Shown: positions 33,803 to 45,960, counted from the stretch's first letter. The stretch is 64,000 nucleotides of DNA from Phytopythium helicoides (GCA_024867545.1 JANFNE010000011.1:930001-994000), one strand, 5' to 3'. Made by a program: numbers and translations. The notes: a model not told the origin generated them from the sequence alone.

Positions 33803-35810
33803 CTATCCTGCCCCAAAGACTGCGGCTTCATTGACGTCAAGGTCCTCGTACGCTGAATTCCATCGGCGAGAATCGTCGAGTCGGGTCGAGTCTTGGTTGT
33901 CAGTGAGAGCTTTTGATAGACCTGTAGCCTCAGACTCTGTTACTCCATTGTTGTCATCGTAGCTACAATCTCGTCCTTCCTCTCTGCTTGAGAACGGTGA
34001 CCTAGTCGAGTGCAGAGTAGCACGAGCGCTATTTCCTCTCACCGGATTATTCCTCGTGGTGTCACCTGTCATTGGAGGTGGAGGCCGCGGCATGAGTTTT
34101 CCTTGCACAAACTCAACATCAGCTGGCACATTTAAATCTTGTGGTTCATCAATCAGGGGAGGGATAGTGGTGTCAGCCGATTGGTGAGTGCCTTGTCGTG
34201 TGGAAGCAAGTGCAGGTACGTATCCCAGATGAAGTAGCGTGTCGTAAATGCGCTCAGTGTGCCGATGGGTGATGGAGTCCGAGCGGCTCAAACCACCTTC
34301 AGGTCCGACTTGACGAGCGCTTGTCTTTCGATGAAGAGCTGATTCCTGTTGCCGTGTGCACGAGGACTCCTGCCGTTCGAGTATCTCATTTCTCGCTGAG
34401 TGAGTAGTTGCTCGAGGTGTTGGTTGGACTGGTTCGCAAGAGCTAGCTCGTGAACCGCTCGCTTCAATGTCTTGAGGCTGAGAAACTGAGCGCGAGCTGT
34501 TTTCTCTCGCAGTGAAAACTGCACCTCAAACGCTTCCATTTGCTGTCGAGCTGCTTCGATTTCGTCCTGGCTTGCCTTGAGTTGCTTCTCGTACTTGGCA
34601 CACTCTGTTCTATGGGACTTTTTCATGAGGGCGACACGTTGTTGTAACCGAGTAATCTCCTCTTCCTGGCTTTCAATAATTGTGTCGATCTCTTGATTGT
34701 GTGCTTGTGTAGCCAGGCGCGACGCAGAAGACGTGGTTGCTGGATTTGCCGATGATTCTTCATGCTGCCGAAGCTGTTCAGTCAGTGTCTTATTGCGAGT
34801 GGTGAGGTCGACAACTTGCTGATGCAGTCGTGCAAGCTTTTCATCGCTACTCTGACACGCATCCTTGAGCTGCCGAATCTTATCCTTATACACTCGTAGC
34901 TGTTCCTTCATTGCTTTGCGCTCGGTTGGAAAACTGTCCTGGAATGATGAAGCAAATTAATATGGGGATTTTCAAATCTGTTCGAAAGAGTGTCAACCAA
35001 ACGAACCTTTGACTCATGAAAGCTCTCCAGCTCTTTACTAAGTTGGCGCTGCTGCTGCTTTAGCAGCTTGTTTTCCTGCGACAGCTCCTCGATGCGGACC
35101 TGCTTCTCCTTCGCTCGATTCTCTAGCTGACCATAGTTAAGAAAATGTATGTCAGTCGATAGCTACTCACAAACATCGTCAACAAAGAGAAAAAAAAAGA
35201 AATACCTGTGCGATCGCGTCATTGCGATAAAGCTGCTGCAGCTGGTTGCGTAGGTCAGCATTCACCTTCTTTGATTGACTAAGCAGTCGTTCGAGCCGCT
35301 GAATCCGCGCTACGTCTGAGGCAAGACGTCTTGGTGGAGCTATTACCTCTTTTTTCGGCACACGGCTCGAATCTTTTGTCCCATTAGACTCCGAAAGTTG
35401 GGCGGAGGCACCCCTTTCTTCGTCTCTGTCAGGTTTATCGGCAAATAAAGTCGGATCTAAAGGCTCGATGGACTCATGAGGCGATTTCTCCACGACAAAA
35501 ATGTCTTCAAGCTGAGTTGATGTTAGCACCTCGCTCTGATCAAATGCACAATTGTCCTCATGAGCAAATAGATAGCTCAGAAGGAATCGAGCGTTCGGGT
35601 TTTTCCAACCACCTCTGGCGCTGTCTCGACCTTGCTGTTGTCCCCGGCGACGCTTTCGTCGTCATACTCGCTCGCATAGTCCTCTCCATCACTCGGCATG
35701 TCCCCCACACGAGAAGCAAACACACTCTGCGCCCCCAGCAGCCGTTTTCCGCCTCTAAAGTTGGAAAAGCGAGCTCCATCCTCATCAACGCGCTTCAACT
35801 TTCCCCTCAC
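33803..35810 (-). CDS. Coiled-coil protein, possibly lebercilin-like
   Basis: A protein of about 600 residues. The N-terminus is acidic and disordered (MPSDGEDYASEYDDES from 35699); exon 1 runs to 35206. Introns are 35127-35205 and 34939-35006. The middle (35126-34290) is one long coiled coil with basic and Gln-rich heptads (EQLRVYKDKIRQLKDACQ, ITRLQQRVALMKKSHR), and the C-terminal 160 residues are polar. The block FLSLKTLKRAVHELAL near 34480 is reminiscent of the lebercilin domain of LCA5 proteins of cilia, but this is weak. One base appears missing near 35540 (DSFLSYLFAHEDN reads through if C is added) and near 34295. ATG 35810 or 35699 may be the start. Confidence 0.6.
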
Positions 35811-35863
35811 CTACCACATAGCCTCTCTTCCATCATTTCCCGTTAGGTTCGGGCTCCGAACTG

Positions 35864-35873
35864 TCATTTTTCA
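35864..35873 (+). promoter_or_regulatory. Oomycete-type initiator before the SR-protein gene
   Basis: TCATTTTTCA, 52-61 bp before ATG 35925, fits the TCATTYYNCA core of the published oomycete start-site element. A second TCATTTCC lies at 35833-35840. Both are on the + strand. Confidence 0.45.
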
Positions 35874-35914
35874 CCAAGAAGCCAAGAAGCCAAGAAGCCA
35901 AGAAGCCAAGAAGC
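35873..35914 (+). repeat. CCAAGAAG x5 tandem repeat in 5' UTR
   Basis: Five exact head-to-tail copies of the 8-mer CCAAGAAG, plus CC, end 10 bp before ATG 35925. The array starts right at the end of the initiator-like site, so it would form most of the 5' leader. Confidence 0.85.
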
Positions 35915-35924
35915 CTCAGCTGCC

Positions 35925-37009
35925 ATGCCGGCGACCGCGGGCCGCGTGCGCATGCCGCACAACAACCGCATGCACAGCAGCGCGGCGCTCAAGATGACGG
36001 GCATCTGGAAGGACACGATCGGCTACGACCCGTACGCGGCGGAGAACGAGGAGCAGAAGGTGTCCGAGTCGTCGTACGAGCAGGCCAAAGGGCTCATGGC
36101 GCTCGCCAAGCTCTCCAACAAGTCGGTGCGTGCTGCGCCTGGGGGCTTTGCGGCTGGGAGGTGCTGATGGCTGACTGGAAAATGCAGAACGACGTGCGCG
36201 GCGCCTGCAAGAAGGTGCGATGGAGCGCTAACACGCGAGAAAGGACGGCGCTGACGGTGGAGTTTGATGCTGCAGTGCGGGATGGTGGGCCACCTGACGT
36301 TCCAGTGCCGCAACTACCTGGACGCGGCGCCGCCTAAGCCCTCGGCGTCCTCGTCCTCATCGGTGCGTCCCTCCCACTCGTGCATTTGTTCCTCCTGGCT
36401 GACGACAGCACTTTCGCTCGCGTGCAGGACTCGTCCAGCGAGGACTCGTCCTCGGACAGCGAGCGGGAGGACGCGCCTCGACGCGAGCGAAGGAGCCGCA
36501 GGTCGCCAGGACGCTCGCACCGCTCGTTGTCACGCAGTCGCAGCCGAAGTCGAAGCCCGCGACCCAGCAAGAAACCGGCGCGCAGTCGGCGCGATCGACG
36601 TGCGAGTGCCAGTCGGAGCCGCAGTGCTGATCGGCGAGGAAGAAGCCGCAGCGCAAGTCCGCGTCGTGAGTCCAAGAGCAGCCGCAAGAGCCGCCGACGC
36701 AGCGTCAGTCGCAGTCGCAGCGCCTCGCCTGGCGGACGCGGATCGGACGACGACCGCAAGAAGCGCAAGCGAAGAGACCGGAGTCGCTCGGCATCCGCTT
36801 CGCCGTCTCGCAAGAAGAGCAAGAAGCAATCGTCCAAAAAGTCCAAGAAGGAGAAGAAGCACCGCAGCTCCAAGTCGTCGAAGAAAGTCCCGGCGCCACC
36901 GCGACTGAGGCAGGAACACTGCTTCGAATTGATGAGCACAACAAGCAAGATAGCAATCAGCAAAAGACGTCTCCCTCTACGTGTATGCACATCCGATAAA
37001 TACAGTTAG
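35925..37009 (+). CDS. SREK1IP1: SREK1IP1-like CCHC zinc-knuckle SR protein
   Basis: A 298-residue nuclear protein linked to splicing. Exons 35925-36125, 36188-36214, 36276-36362 and 36428-37009 join in frame with three GT-AG introns of about 61-65 nt. The zinc knuckle CKKCGMVGHLTFQC (residues about 74-87) is split by an intron after CKK and matches that of SREK1IP1/SFRS12IP1, followed by RNYLD and an acidic serine run. The C-terminal half is Arg-Ser dipeptide rich (RSRSRSRSP, SASPSRKKSKKQ), the substrate of SR protein kinases. The last 30 residues are not RS-rich and may come from a small frame error near 36900. The N-terminus (KMTGIWKDTIGYDPYA) is typical of the oomycete protein family. Confidence 0.8.
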
Positions 37010-37017
37010 CTAGCTAC

Positions 37018-40000
37018 TCATGGCATGATGCCGTTCGACAGTAGCTGAAATTTGTCGTAGTGCCGGGTCCCGAGGTGGTTATAGCTCTTGGCAATGATCT
37101 GAGCTGCTGTCCGCTCGACATCCTGCGAAGACAAACCGACGCACAGCCGACGCTCGAGTCGCCGAATGATTCGAGCGCGTGACTTGCGCTGGAAGCACGG
37201 GAAACACGAGTCCTGGGACGACAGATATACGAGGGACATGATTTGCTTGGCCTCAAGGTGCAGTGCCACGAGTCCCTGGCGCACAAGTGCCTTGTAGCGC
37301 TCAAAGCCCACGCTCCCCATGATCTCAACCATTTCGGTCGTCAGCTTGAACGGCGCCGTCTCCAAGCTGAACGAGTTGCCCGGCGCAATCCCCAGCACGA
37401 AGCCAAAGTCGATGTGGATCACATGGCCGTCCCTATGGAGCATGATGTTGCCATTGTGGCGGTCCTTGACCAGGAACACGTACGAGAAGAGGCTATACGC
37501 GGCCATACTCGAGATGAAGTTGTTCCGCGCTGTCTCGAGGCGTCCCGGGTCATGAAGGCCTGTTACGGGATCTCGGCCACATGCGCGGTAGAAGATATCC
37601 GCCAACGACTTTGACCCTCCAGCCTTTTTCTTCAGGCCATCTATAGACTGAGCATCGACTAATACCTCCAGTAGACCGCAATCTTTACCAGCACAGACAA
37701 TACTGCAGCACAAACAACAGATCGTTAGAGAAGTCAGAGTCAAAGGGCACATCATTTCGATCTCGACATGTCCAACCTGTAGTAGCGCATCCACAGATCG
37801 AGGCCATGCTTGCGGAAAATGAGCTGGAAGAGCCTGACGCCTTGAAGCACAAACACTTCTTGACGCATGTCATCGTAACTCTTTGCGATTACTGGTAGCA
37901 GATCCCAACCCTCGAGACTTGAAAAATTGCTCTGAGAGCGAATGCGCTCCTTCATCTCCTCGAAAACGCTCTCCGAAATACTTGCACCGCTCGGTACCCG
38001 ACGATGATGACGACAGAGATCGAGATGCTGGGTTCTCTTCGTCAGCATCCGAGCACGGATCATGCTCTTCTCCGTTCTTGTGCGTGTCTGAATGGAACGA
38101 TCCATTCGTCGAATTCGTCGTGGAGTGCAATCGGGAGGGAGGGAAATACTGAGACTCTGAAGATCTTGAGCAATCGTGTCGCAGCTCGTCAAGTCACTTG
38201 CTGGAGCAGGAACGAGGTCAGCGACATAAGTCTCCACAATATTCCCGTCCAGGTAGTTGAGAATCTCCAGATGCGTCCCAGTGAACTCAGAGGATTCACT
38301 GGAGTTAACCTCCTTTCCGAAAGGATACGTTTCAGTAGGTGAGTCCATCCCAAGAGAACGCCGTAGCGTCCCTCTCCGCTGGCGAACCGCAGCGTTTCCG
38401 TTCGGGCGAAAGCAATCACTTAATGCCGCCTCTTGTAGCTCAGATGATGCGACCTCGAAAAAGACGAGTGTAGGTGCGCGCGCTTTGGTAGAGAATACAG
38501 TCCCTTCATCCGTCAGAACGTTCACCACGCGATGCAGACTGTCAGGTGATCCCGGCGAGGGGGATGAAGGCATCCGGGCGAATGTACCTCCCGTCGAGCA
38601 TTGCCTCCAGCAAGCCAGGCAGCAATAGCTTGCGTTGCGAGGGATCAGGCGAGCTATCTTTGAGGTAGGTTGCCAAGTCAACGAGGAACCGAACGAGCTG
38701 GATCGCATCGCTGAAGATGTGTAGAGCTGGAGCATTCATTTCGGACTGCTGCGACTCAATTGCGTGACGCGTACCAGATCGGTGGCGCTCCACCAGCATA
38801 AGCTGCTGCTCTTCAAAATAGTCGTCAGGGAACGGGTCAAGGAAGCCATCGTGGCTGTCAATATAGTGCCGAACATTGGCAGAGCTAGCCACAATCTCTT
38901 CCTCGCAACGAGCCGTCAGCCACATCAGGAACGGAGAATCAGGAGTGGTCACGGCGTAAATGACCCGGGTAGATTCGTATAGATCTGCCAGCAGTTTCTC
39001 GAGGTGGTCACGCTGATGATCAGGAGCGGTCATGAACAGAAGCTGATGGAGGACGCTGCGAGGCTCTCCAAAGCTGACTTGCGTAACGAAGAACAGCATC
39101 TTCACAATATAGTTACCGCGGTTGAACGATCCGTTTGTCATGGCATCCCAATGTGCAGCAATACATTCCCATGTTGCCCGCAATGCCAAATGGACACTTC
39201 GCCGAGCAGTTGCAGCCAGGAAAAAGAGATAGAATGTCCGAACGCTGTCTGCCGCGTCGACCAGGTGAAGAAAGCCCCATTGCAAGAACTGGGGCCAATA
39301 GAAGTCGATCGTATCGATGCAGTTTTCAACATTCTTGACTAGCTGCGCAAGAACCACCACAAACATGAATGGCTGTTTGCGATACTTGAACATTGCAGAC
39401 ATCAAGCTGAGCGGCCCTAGCCGGTTTGCTTGAACATGAGCCGCCAGATCCAGTTTGGGCTGCTGGTCAAAGTATCGCCATCTTCCTAGCTTAGAGAGAC
39501 CACCTGCTTCCACGACCTCGCTGTAGTACTTGATCGATTGACTCAAAGTTGAAAGCAGCTCTTGCCGAACCATGCAATCCACGCAAACAAGACAGACACT
39601 GTTGCCTTGGTTTGCCGCCTTCTTTCCGCCTTTTGGAAAGGAAGAGATGTGGCAATATGCGCAGCAATGGTCGCGGCAGAAGTTGAAATCGCATGAATAA
39701 CACACCTTGGCGCGATGAATCAAACGTCCGAGCCGCTTCTCACAACGGAAGCAAGCATCTTTGGAAACGCACACTGGTTCATTCAGGATTGACGCAGCTC
39801 TGGGGAGAGAAACCTGGCGAGCAATTTCGACAGCGTCCTCCGCAGCTTTTGCCTGTTCATCGTAGCCCTCCACGCCACATCCGTCGTCCGAGACGGACGC
39901 ACGGTCACTCTCGTCGTCGCCAGATGCTTCATTAATCTGCCGAATTTCAATACGGTCGAACGCGAACATTCCTGGCGCACTGGTAACAGCAGAGCTCGTA

Positions 40001-40768
40001 GCACTGCCTGTGATCGAGCTTAGCGCAGAAGTAGTCAGCGACAGAAGACCAAAGACGTCATCTCCATCAAGGTTCGACGTCTGCTGCCGCAACAATGCGC
40101 GATTCGAGCGCTCGGAAGCAACGGGTTCACGAGACCCGTCCTCCGGTTCGCACGGAAAGGTGTCGTCTTCTGCCGCTGGGTCTGCGTCGGCATCGTCTTG
40201 ATCGTCGCCCCCATCTTCCTCGTCCGACGTGTCGTCATTGTCCAGGATATCCTTCCACTTCTCACGTTCCTCTGCTGACTCAACCTCGCAAAGGTACGCG
40301 CACTAGAATCAACGCAACCTAGTCAGCTCACCACCCAATTCACTTGTAACTCCACCCGCCAAGCGAACGCACCGCGCTATCGAGATCCTCGAGGTAAAAC
40401 GAGCGGCCCTCGAGCTCACGGCGCTCGTCGTCATCCTCCGCTCTCACTGCCTGTCCTTCGAAACCCTCGAACTCCGGCAGTTTGACGTTCTCGCCGTTCA
40501 CAACCTCGAAGCCCGAGATTCGCGTGGACGCGATGCGCACCGTGCCGCTGCCGTCCGCGTCGTCGTCGTCGTCCGCGTCAATGGTGAACCACTCGACCGC
40601 GCGCTCCAACCGCTTGCCCACGCACAGGTACCACACGCCGTCGCTCAGGCGGTCGGCCGCCACCGTCGCTCGGCGACGCGAAGACGCCGGCGCCGAGTCC
40701 TCCGCGTCGTCTGCGAACACCGCGCGCTGCCGGATGCGCACGAGGCCGCGGCAGGAGGCGGCGCTCAT
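37018..40768 (-). CDS. PH / FYVE-like zinc finger / phosphatidylinositol 4-kinase
   Basis: A type III PI 4-kinase with unusual N-terminal domains. The first exon starts MSAASCRGLVRIR and with the second exon forms a PH domain ending YLCEVESAEEREKW (40300-40230). Next, near 39750-39570, Cys-rich residues CFRCEKRLGRLIHRAKVCYSC ... FC ... C form a FYVE-variant finger lacking the RRHHC motif. A helical PIK-type region follows (39500-38600), then a disordered acidic linker, then the lipid kinase domain (37960-37018) with KDRHNGNIM, HIDFGFVLG and FKLTTEMVEIMG, the PI4KB pattern. An intron near 37780-37706 restores WMRYYSIVCAGKDCGLLE. One +1 near 38550, one missing base near 38130 and one +1 near 37985 are needed. 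The exon-1 to exon-2 join near 40300-40360 is not settled. Confidence 0.82.
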
Positions 40769-41158
40769 GCTGGGCCTGCTGCTGCTGCTGCTGCTGCTGG
40801 GGCTGCTCCTACTGCTGCTGATGCCCGCTAGCTAGTTGCGAGCGCTGGCTGCGGCGTGAGGAGCCAGCCTCTCCCTCCCTTGGTGGCGCTGTGCCCGCCG
40901 GCGCAAATGGTCAACTGTTGACTTTCCCGTCTTTCTCGCAGTGGGTTCCTTTTTCCGCAGCATGGGTTTCCCACAACAAGGTGGGATAGTGGTGGCTGTC
41001 TGCGCTATAATTACAAAAATCAAGTGCTTTTCGCCGCCAACAACCCCACGACTGCCCCGTTTCCACCGTCAAGTGTCTCTCTCGGAGTTGTTTACCTCCT
41101 GCTCTGGACCAAAAAAATTTATGATGTATGATCCAGATCACGCCGTGCAGCCACACCG
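40769..41158. promoter_or_regulatory. Region between PI4K and USP genes with CTG repeat
   Basis: A 390-bp gap. Next to the PI4K ATG lies a CTG/CAG repeat (about 40777-40819, interrupted), which is CAG in the PI4K 5' leader. The remainder holds the PI4K promoter and the 3' flank of the USP gene. Nothing else was seen. Confidence 0.5.
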
Positions 41159-44100
41159 TCACATGACGGCGCAGCCCCCACGTGCGCTCGGCCGCTCGCC
41201 GCGCCGCTCGCCCACCGGCCGCTGCGCGCGCCTCACTGGCCGCCGGGGGAAGAACTCGCGCGGGTGGCGCGCGCGCACGCGGCCGTCGCTCGCCTCTGCG
41301 CTCGCGCGCGCGTCGGCGCTCGTCGCGACGTCCCGGCGCACGTAGAAGAGCACGTAGGCGGCGGCGGAGGGCGCCAGCTGCGACGCGTCCAGGCGCGACA
41401 CGCTCGCGTCGTCCGCCAGCCACCACTCGGCGCTGTCGGCGCGGCGCACTGCCGCGGTGTAGTGGCCAGAGTTGAGCGCGCCAGAGTGGTTGATGACGGC
41501 GTACAGGTCGTACGAGGCGCAGGAGCGCGACGCCGAGTCCAGCGGCAGCCCCAGCTCGTCCTGGAGGAACGCCATGCCGCGCAGCACGCGCGCGTCCAGC
41601 AGCTGCGTGCAGCGTTGTCCGCAGTCGGAGTCGTCGGCGTGCGCGCCGTCCACGGCGCTCAGGAACGAGCGGAGATCGAGGTTGTGCACGGGAAAGTCGA
41701 CGCGGTCGACGAGTTTCTGCCACGAGTAGCCACCGTGCGGACCAACAGCGAGCTCGAACCGCTTTAGCTGAAGGATGAGGATGGGAGGGAGGCTCCAGAT
41801 CGAGAGCTGCTTGGTGTGGGGAGAGTATGTTGGATGCGCCGTTTCCTGCTTTTGCTGACAAACGCTGCATTGCGCCTCGAGCTTTTCCTCGCTGCATAGC
41901 ATTGCGAGACTGTCGGATATTGACTGAGAGTGCTGCTTACGGAAGTTGATGTAACTTTCGTCGTCTTCTATTGATGTTGATAGGATTGCTGAGGGTGGAG
42001 TATTTTCCCAGTCGATTGCGATGGTTTCATCCATGGCAAATGACAGTAGGTCATTTCCTGCCTTATCAACCAAACATCCGCTGCAGTTTTTCACCCAGTG
42101 GCATTGTGAGCAGCATTTCCCGTCGTCCTTTACCCGGCGTATGATAAATTTGTATGCTCTTTCACCGGGAGAGGATCGGCGCGGACTACCATGCAGCGAT
42201 CTCCCAAACAAACGCTTCGACACTATATTGTACAGCTCGGATCCCGTCAATGCAGCAGCTGCAGTGCGGATCATAAAGGGAGTTCCGGTCACAATATAGC
42301 GATGCGGGTCGGTACAGTAGAATGGAGCGAGCATCGAGCTGCGATGAACAGATCGAAGGTAAATCACTCGCGAGTTCATACCTGCTAGACTCGCTATCTC
42401 TTCAGTTCCACGAATTGTAGTTCCATTCGAGAATCCTTCAGTTACAAGCACGTCGTAGCTCTTTAGGTAGGAGCCAAGACCTCCATGAGCTGCTGAGACC
42501 ATGCCTTGAACGAGTCGATCTGCAGAGACCTTGACCATAATTGAATCTCCAGGAGAAGGAGGCTTCATAGTGGACCCATAGACATCCGACATCGCGTGGC
42601 CGAATGACTATGTTTGAAAACGAAGCATCCAATTCAAGAATGTGAATTGGCATTGGGATGGCTACTAGCAGCATATCTTCATCATAAATACCTTCGATGA
42701 GGGAACAACGACATTCTGCAGCGATCAATATCGATTGCTCCCGGCATCCTCTGCTTTAAAGTGATCTCGACTTATCAACTCGAGTACATTTGCAACCGTC
42801 CAATCATTCTTGCCTGAACAACAATTCGCAGAGGAAGCCTCGCCCTCGGGGAATCCTCAAAGTACAATATCGCTGTGACATCAAGCCCGTTAGCGGCTGT
42901 TTTTTCTCTGTTTACAATCGGAAGCTGAAGTGAAGAGAACGGTTCAAAACGTGATGATTGCTTCCCGCAAGTTGTGCACGTCAACACACTCTTGAATTGT
43001 CCCGAGAAAAAGCACGTGATGACTGAGGGCTCGTTAATCAAATGGGAAATCCACCATTCCATGGCGACAATACTATCGTGTCGACCATCACTATCGGTTG
43101 GCGATATCTTTTCAGGTCCATTTGCCTCCGATCCGCCTTTCAATGCCTCGAGTTGAAAGTCTTCATGGCTCATCGTAGCAATTCGAGACAAAATTGTTCG
43201 GCTCTGCGGGGATAGAACAGATCCTTCTTGCTCATATGTATTCGTAGGGTGGCGCTGAAGCTCTTCGCTCAATCTGCTAATGAACCAAGATATAAACTCC
43301 TGTGCGTCTTGTTGCGTGCCGTCGCACATGTGTGGGAGCAACGAACCGAGTGCCAGATACATGTTGAGAGGCGTGATCTTGGATGTGTTATTAGGTTCCC
43401 TGACAGTTGATACGTGACTCAATTTTTGAAGTAAAAGACCAAAAGCCTCCACCAGAGATGATGGCTGAGATTCCTTTTTCAGATGCAGTAGGTGCTTATG
43501 TGGTGGCGGGGGTTGTGCTACTTGGTCGTAGTAAAACTCTTCCAGCTCAAAATGTTCACGTACAAGCGGGGTCACAGCAAGACTTTGGAGCGCACTGTTC
43601 ATGAAACACGTATTGCCGAGGTTGACTAGGCCACAAGTAGCAGGTTCCCCAACTTTTGGAGTGCAGTCCAATTGTTTGTCCTTTGAGATCACTGTTTCGT
43701 CCCTGCAGAACTCGAGATTCAAAGACAAATCACATATCGCTTCGTCGTTGGGTGACACTGGTAAATTGTGCAGCAGCTCGGAAAATCCCAGTGTGAAAAG
43801 CTCCTGAGAAATCTCAACAGAGGATTTCGTCGACTGTGTATTTCTGTTTGGCACCCATTCGATGGTGCACTTGCAAAGTTGTTGTTTAGTTTGATCGAGA
43901 GGTCTTAGACAACAGTTGATTGCATATGCTATTGTTTGGATTGAACAACGTTCGGTGATATAACAACGATGTGTATGGATACACGATGCTTCGGTACCCT
44001 GATCATTTACAGTGACACCGATCATATAAATTGATGGTAGTCCAAGTAAACTGATCAACTTTGGGGCAATCATCCACTTTCGCCAATTACGAATTGAATC

Positions 44101-45960
44101 GTCCCACTCGTGGTGGTAAGCAAACCAAAACGAGATTCCGAGCCAAATATATGCTGGAATAACAACATAGTTCTTTGACACTTCTATAGCCTCGTTTTCA
44201 AGTAGTTTTGCTAGCTCCCTTGCGGCTTTGTGAGGACTCAAGTACAAAGCAATAGTGGCGCTCTCAATAGCAGTCTCACGCTTACAAAGCTGTCTAACAA
44301 CTTCTCGCCACTTCACATGTTCACACAGCAAGAATCCTCGGGATGGAAAATCAGTTTTGTCGTCCATACCGGAGGCAATGTTGCAGCTCACGACTCCGCG
44401 AAGGAGCGCCAACAAACCCACATTGGTCGTGAGTTTTGTAGAGGCGTGGAGATGGAATACAGTTAGCGCATCTTGAACTTCTGACAGTGAGAACCCCTCT
44501 TGCTGTTTTGCAAGGTTTACAAATTGTTTGAACGTCACAATGGCTCCAGTATCAGTTTGGATTTGCCCTATTTGAGCTGGCAATGGAGGTGGTGACACTG
44601 AGCTTGATGATAAAACTACACTTGTCATTGCAGCGTAGGCAGCACGCACACTCTGGAGCTGATTATCACCTACCCTAGCAAGCTGGAAAAAACTGACGAG
44701 ATTGGACTCATTCAAATATCCACGGTTTTCACTATCAAACAGTGCAAACATTGCTCGATATACCTGCTCGATCGATTTGGACTGCGCACAACACAGACCT
44801 AAAACAAACCACTTGTGAAAATGACGTTGGTGGGATACTTGGAGATTGGTTGTGCTGGCTTTCAAGTATTCTGTCCACTCCCAGATCCATTGGACGAGTT
44901 GGTCGTTGTTTGTAGATGCCCTATACTCATCTACGATAGCTTTTTCAAGCTCAATGGTTGATTCAATGCCCATTTGCAGCTTTGGAGTGGTGGAAGGGAG
45001 AGACTCCAACAGTTGGATCAGCACATGTCGGGTTGCGTCTCTTTGAGTCCGAGAAAGCTGTTGGGGAACAAAAAGGGGCTTAAGACCGCTCTCTGCTTCC
45101 TCTGCAACTACTTGGCGTTGCGAAGCTCGAGGAGATTTGCCGTCTTGCGGTTGATCTTCGTTTAGCGTGCACACTAGGCAATTACCCATGAGAGCAATCC
45201 AGTCTACGAGAAGAAAAGCAGAGTGATGCCACTTGATGCTATTCACAAACTTCAAGAACTCGTCTTCAGCTACTTCTTTCGAGGATGAAGAATGAAGCAT
45301 CGTGCAAAACTGTGCTATAGTGACCGATGTGATTGCCGGCTCAGTCGGGTCCGGAAGAGAAGTCTCGAATGAAGCCATTATTGTCGAAGGCGGCCCAAAG
45401 CAACGAAGAAAAGCGGCTGTATCTTCATGATTGGCCTTAAGCTGAGCCTTGCCGTTCAGGATGAGCTCAAATACAAATTTCAAGTGGTTTTCTCGTGTTC
45501 CTTGGATAAACAGAAGTATCCCAGCTAGGAACTCGGAACAACTGAGCTCGCCACTCGCGCTGAGATTCAGTGCGGTAAACACTCGCTGAGCGACTTCTCG
45601 GGGCATGTTCGCACTAGTTTCATAGATGAAAGTATCATAGAATCGCTGAAAGTCTAAGCCACTTTGATGCCCACGAGCCCGATTGAATGCTCTTGTTGCA
45701 GCTTGCAGGTGCTCTACACATTCAAATGTTTGTTCTTGAGCAGTATCAAGAGACGTCTTGCGAAGTAATGCAGGTCGGGCGCTGCGCATGGATGCTAGCG
45801 GGGTTGAATTCTCGGACATGGTGTTGCAGTGATTTCTGTTTGAGATTGGGACGCTGCGCGCACAAAGTGCTGAGTCGAAGAATCGAGAGCCCGATGTTTC
45901 ATATTTAGCCCCCAAGACTTGGTATGAAAGAGTGGTTTCGTTGCTGCAAACAGTTTGCAC
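41159..45960 (-). CDS. USP32-like ubiquitin carboxyl-terminal hydrolase with EF-hands and CaaX end
   Basis: A cysteine deubiquitinase of about 1,590 residues. The N-terminal half has EF-hand-like segments (ALFDSENRGYLNESNLVSFF near 44720) and a DUSP-like region; USP32 alone in animals joins EF-hands to a USP. The catalytic domain starts CGLVNLGNTCFMNSALQ (catalytic Cys) near 43650 and ends with the His box NHSGALNSGHYTAAVRR near 41470 and the WWLADDASV strand. A CxxC zinc pair (CSQCHWVKNC) lies between. The last four residues are CAVM, a farnesylation-type CaaX box, matching the known prenylated end of USP32. One +1 frame change is needed near 42597, and a 37-nt intron or another small indel near 42740-42776. 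ATG 45960 gives a leader; ATG 45819 (MSENSTPL) may be the true start. Confidence 0.87.

Noticed and set aside
33803..35810. Myosin or kinesin tail for the coiled-coil protein
   Set aside because: No motor domain or P-loop is encoded in the surrounding sequence.
36334..36990. A 218-codon - strand frame rich in Leu and Arg
   Set aside because: Antisense to the RS-rich exon; the Arg-Ser codons read backwards give Leu and Arg runs.
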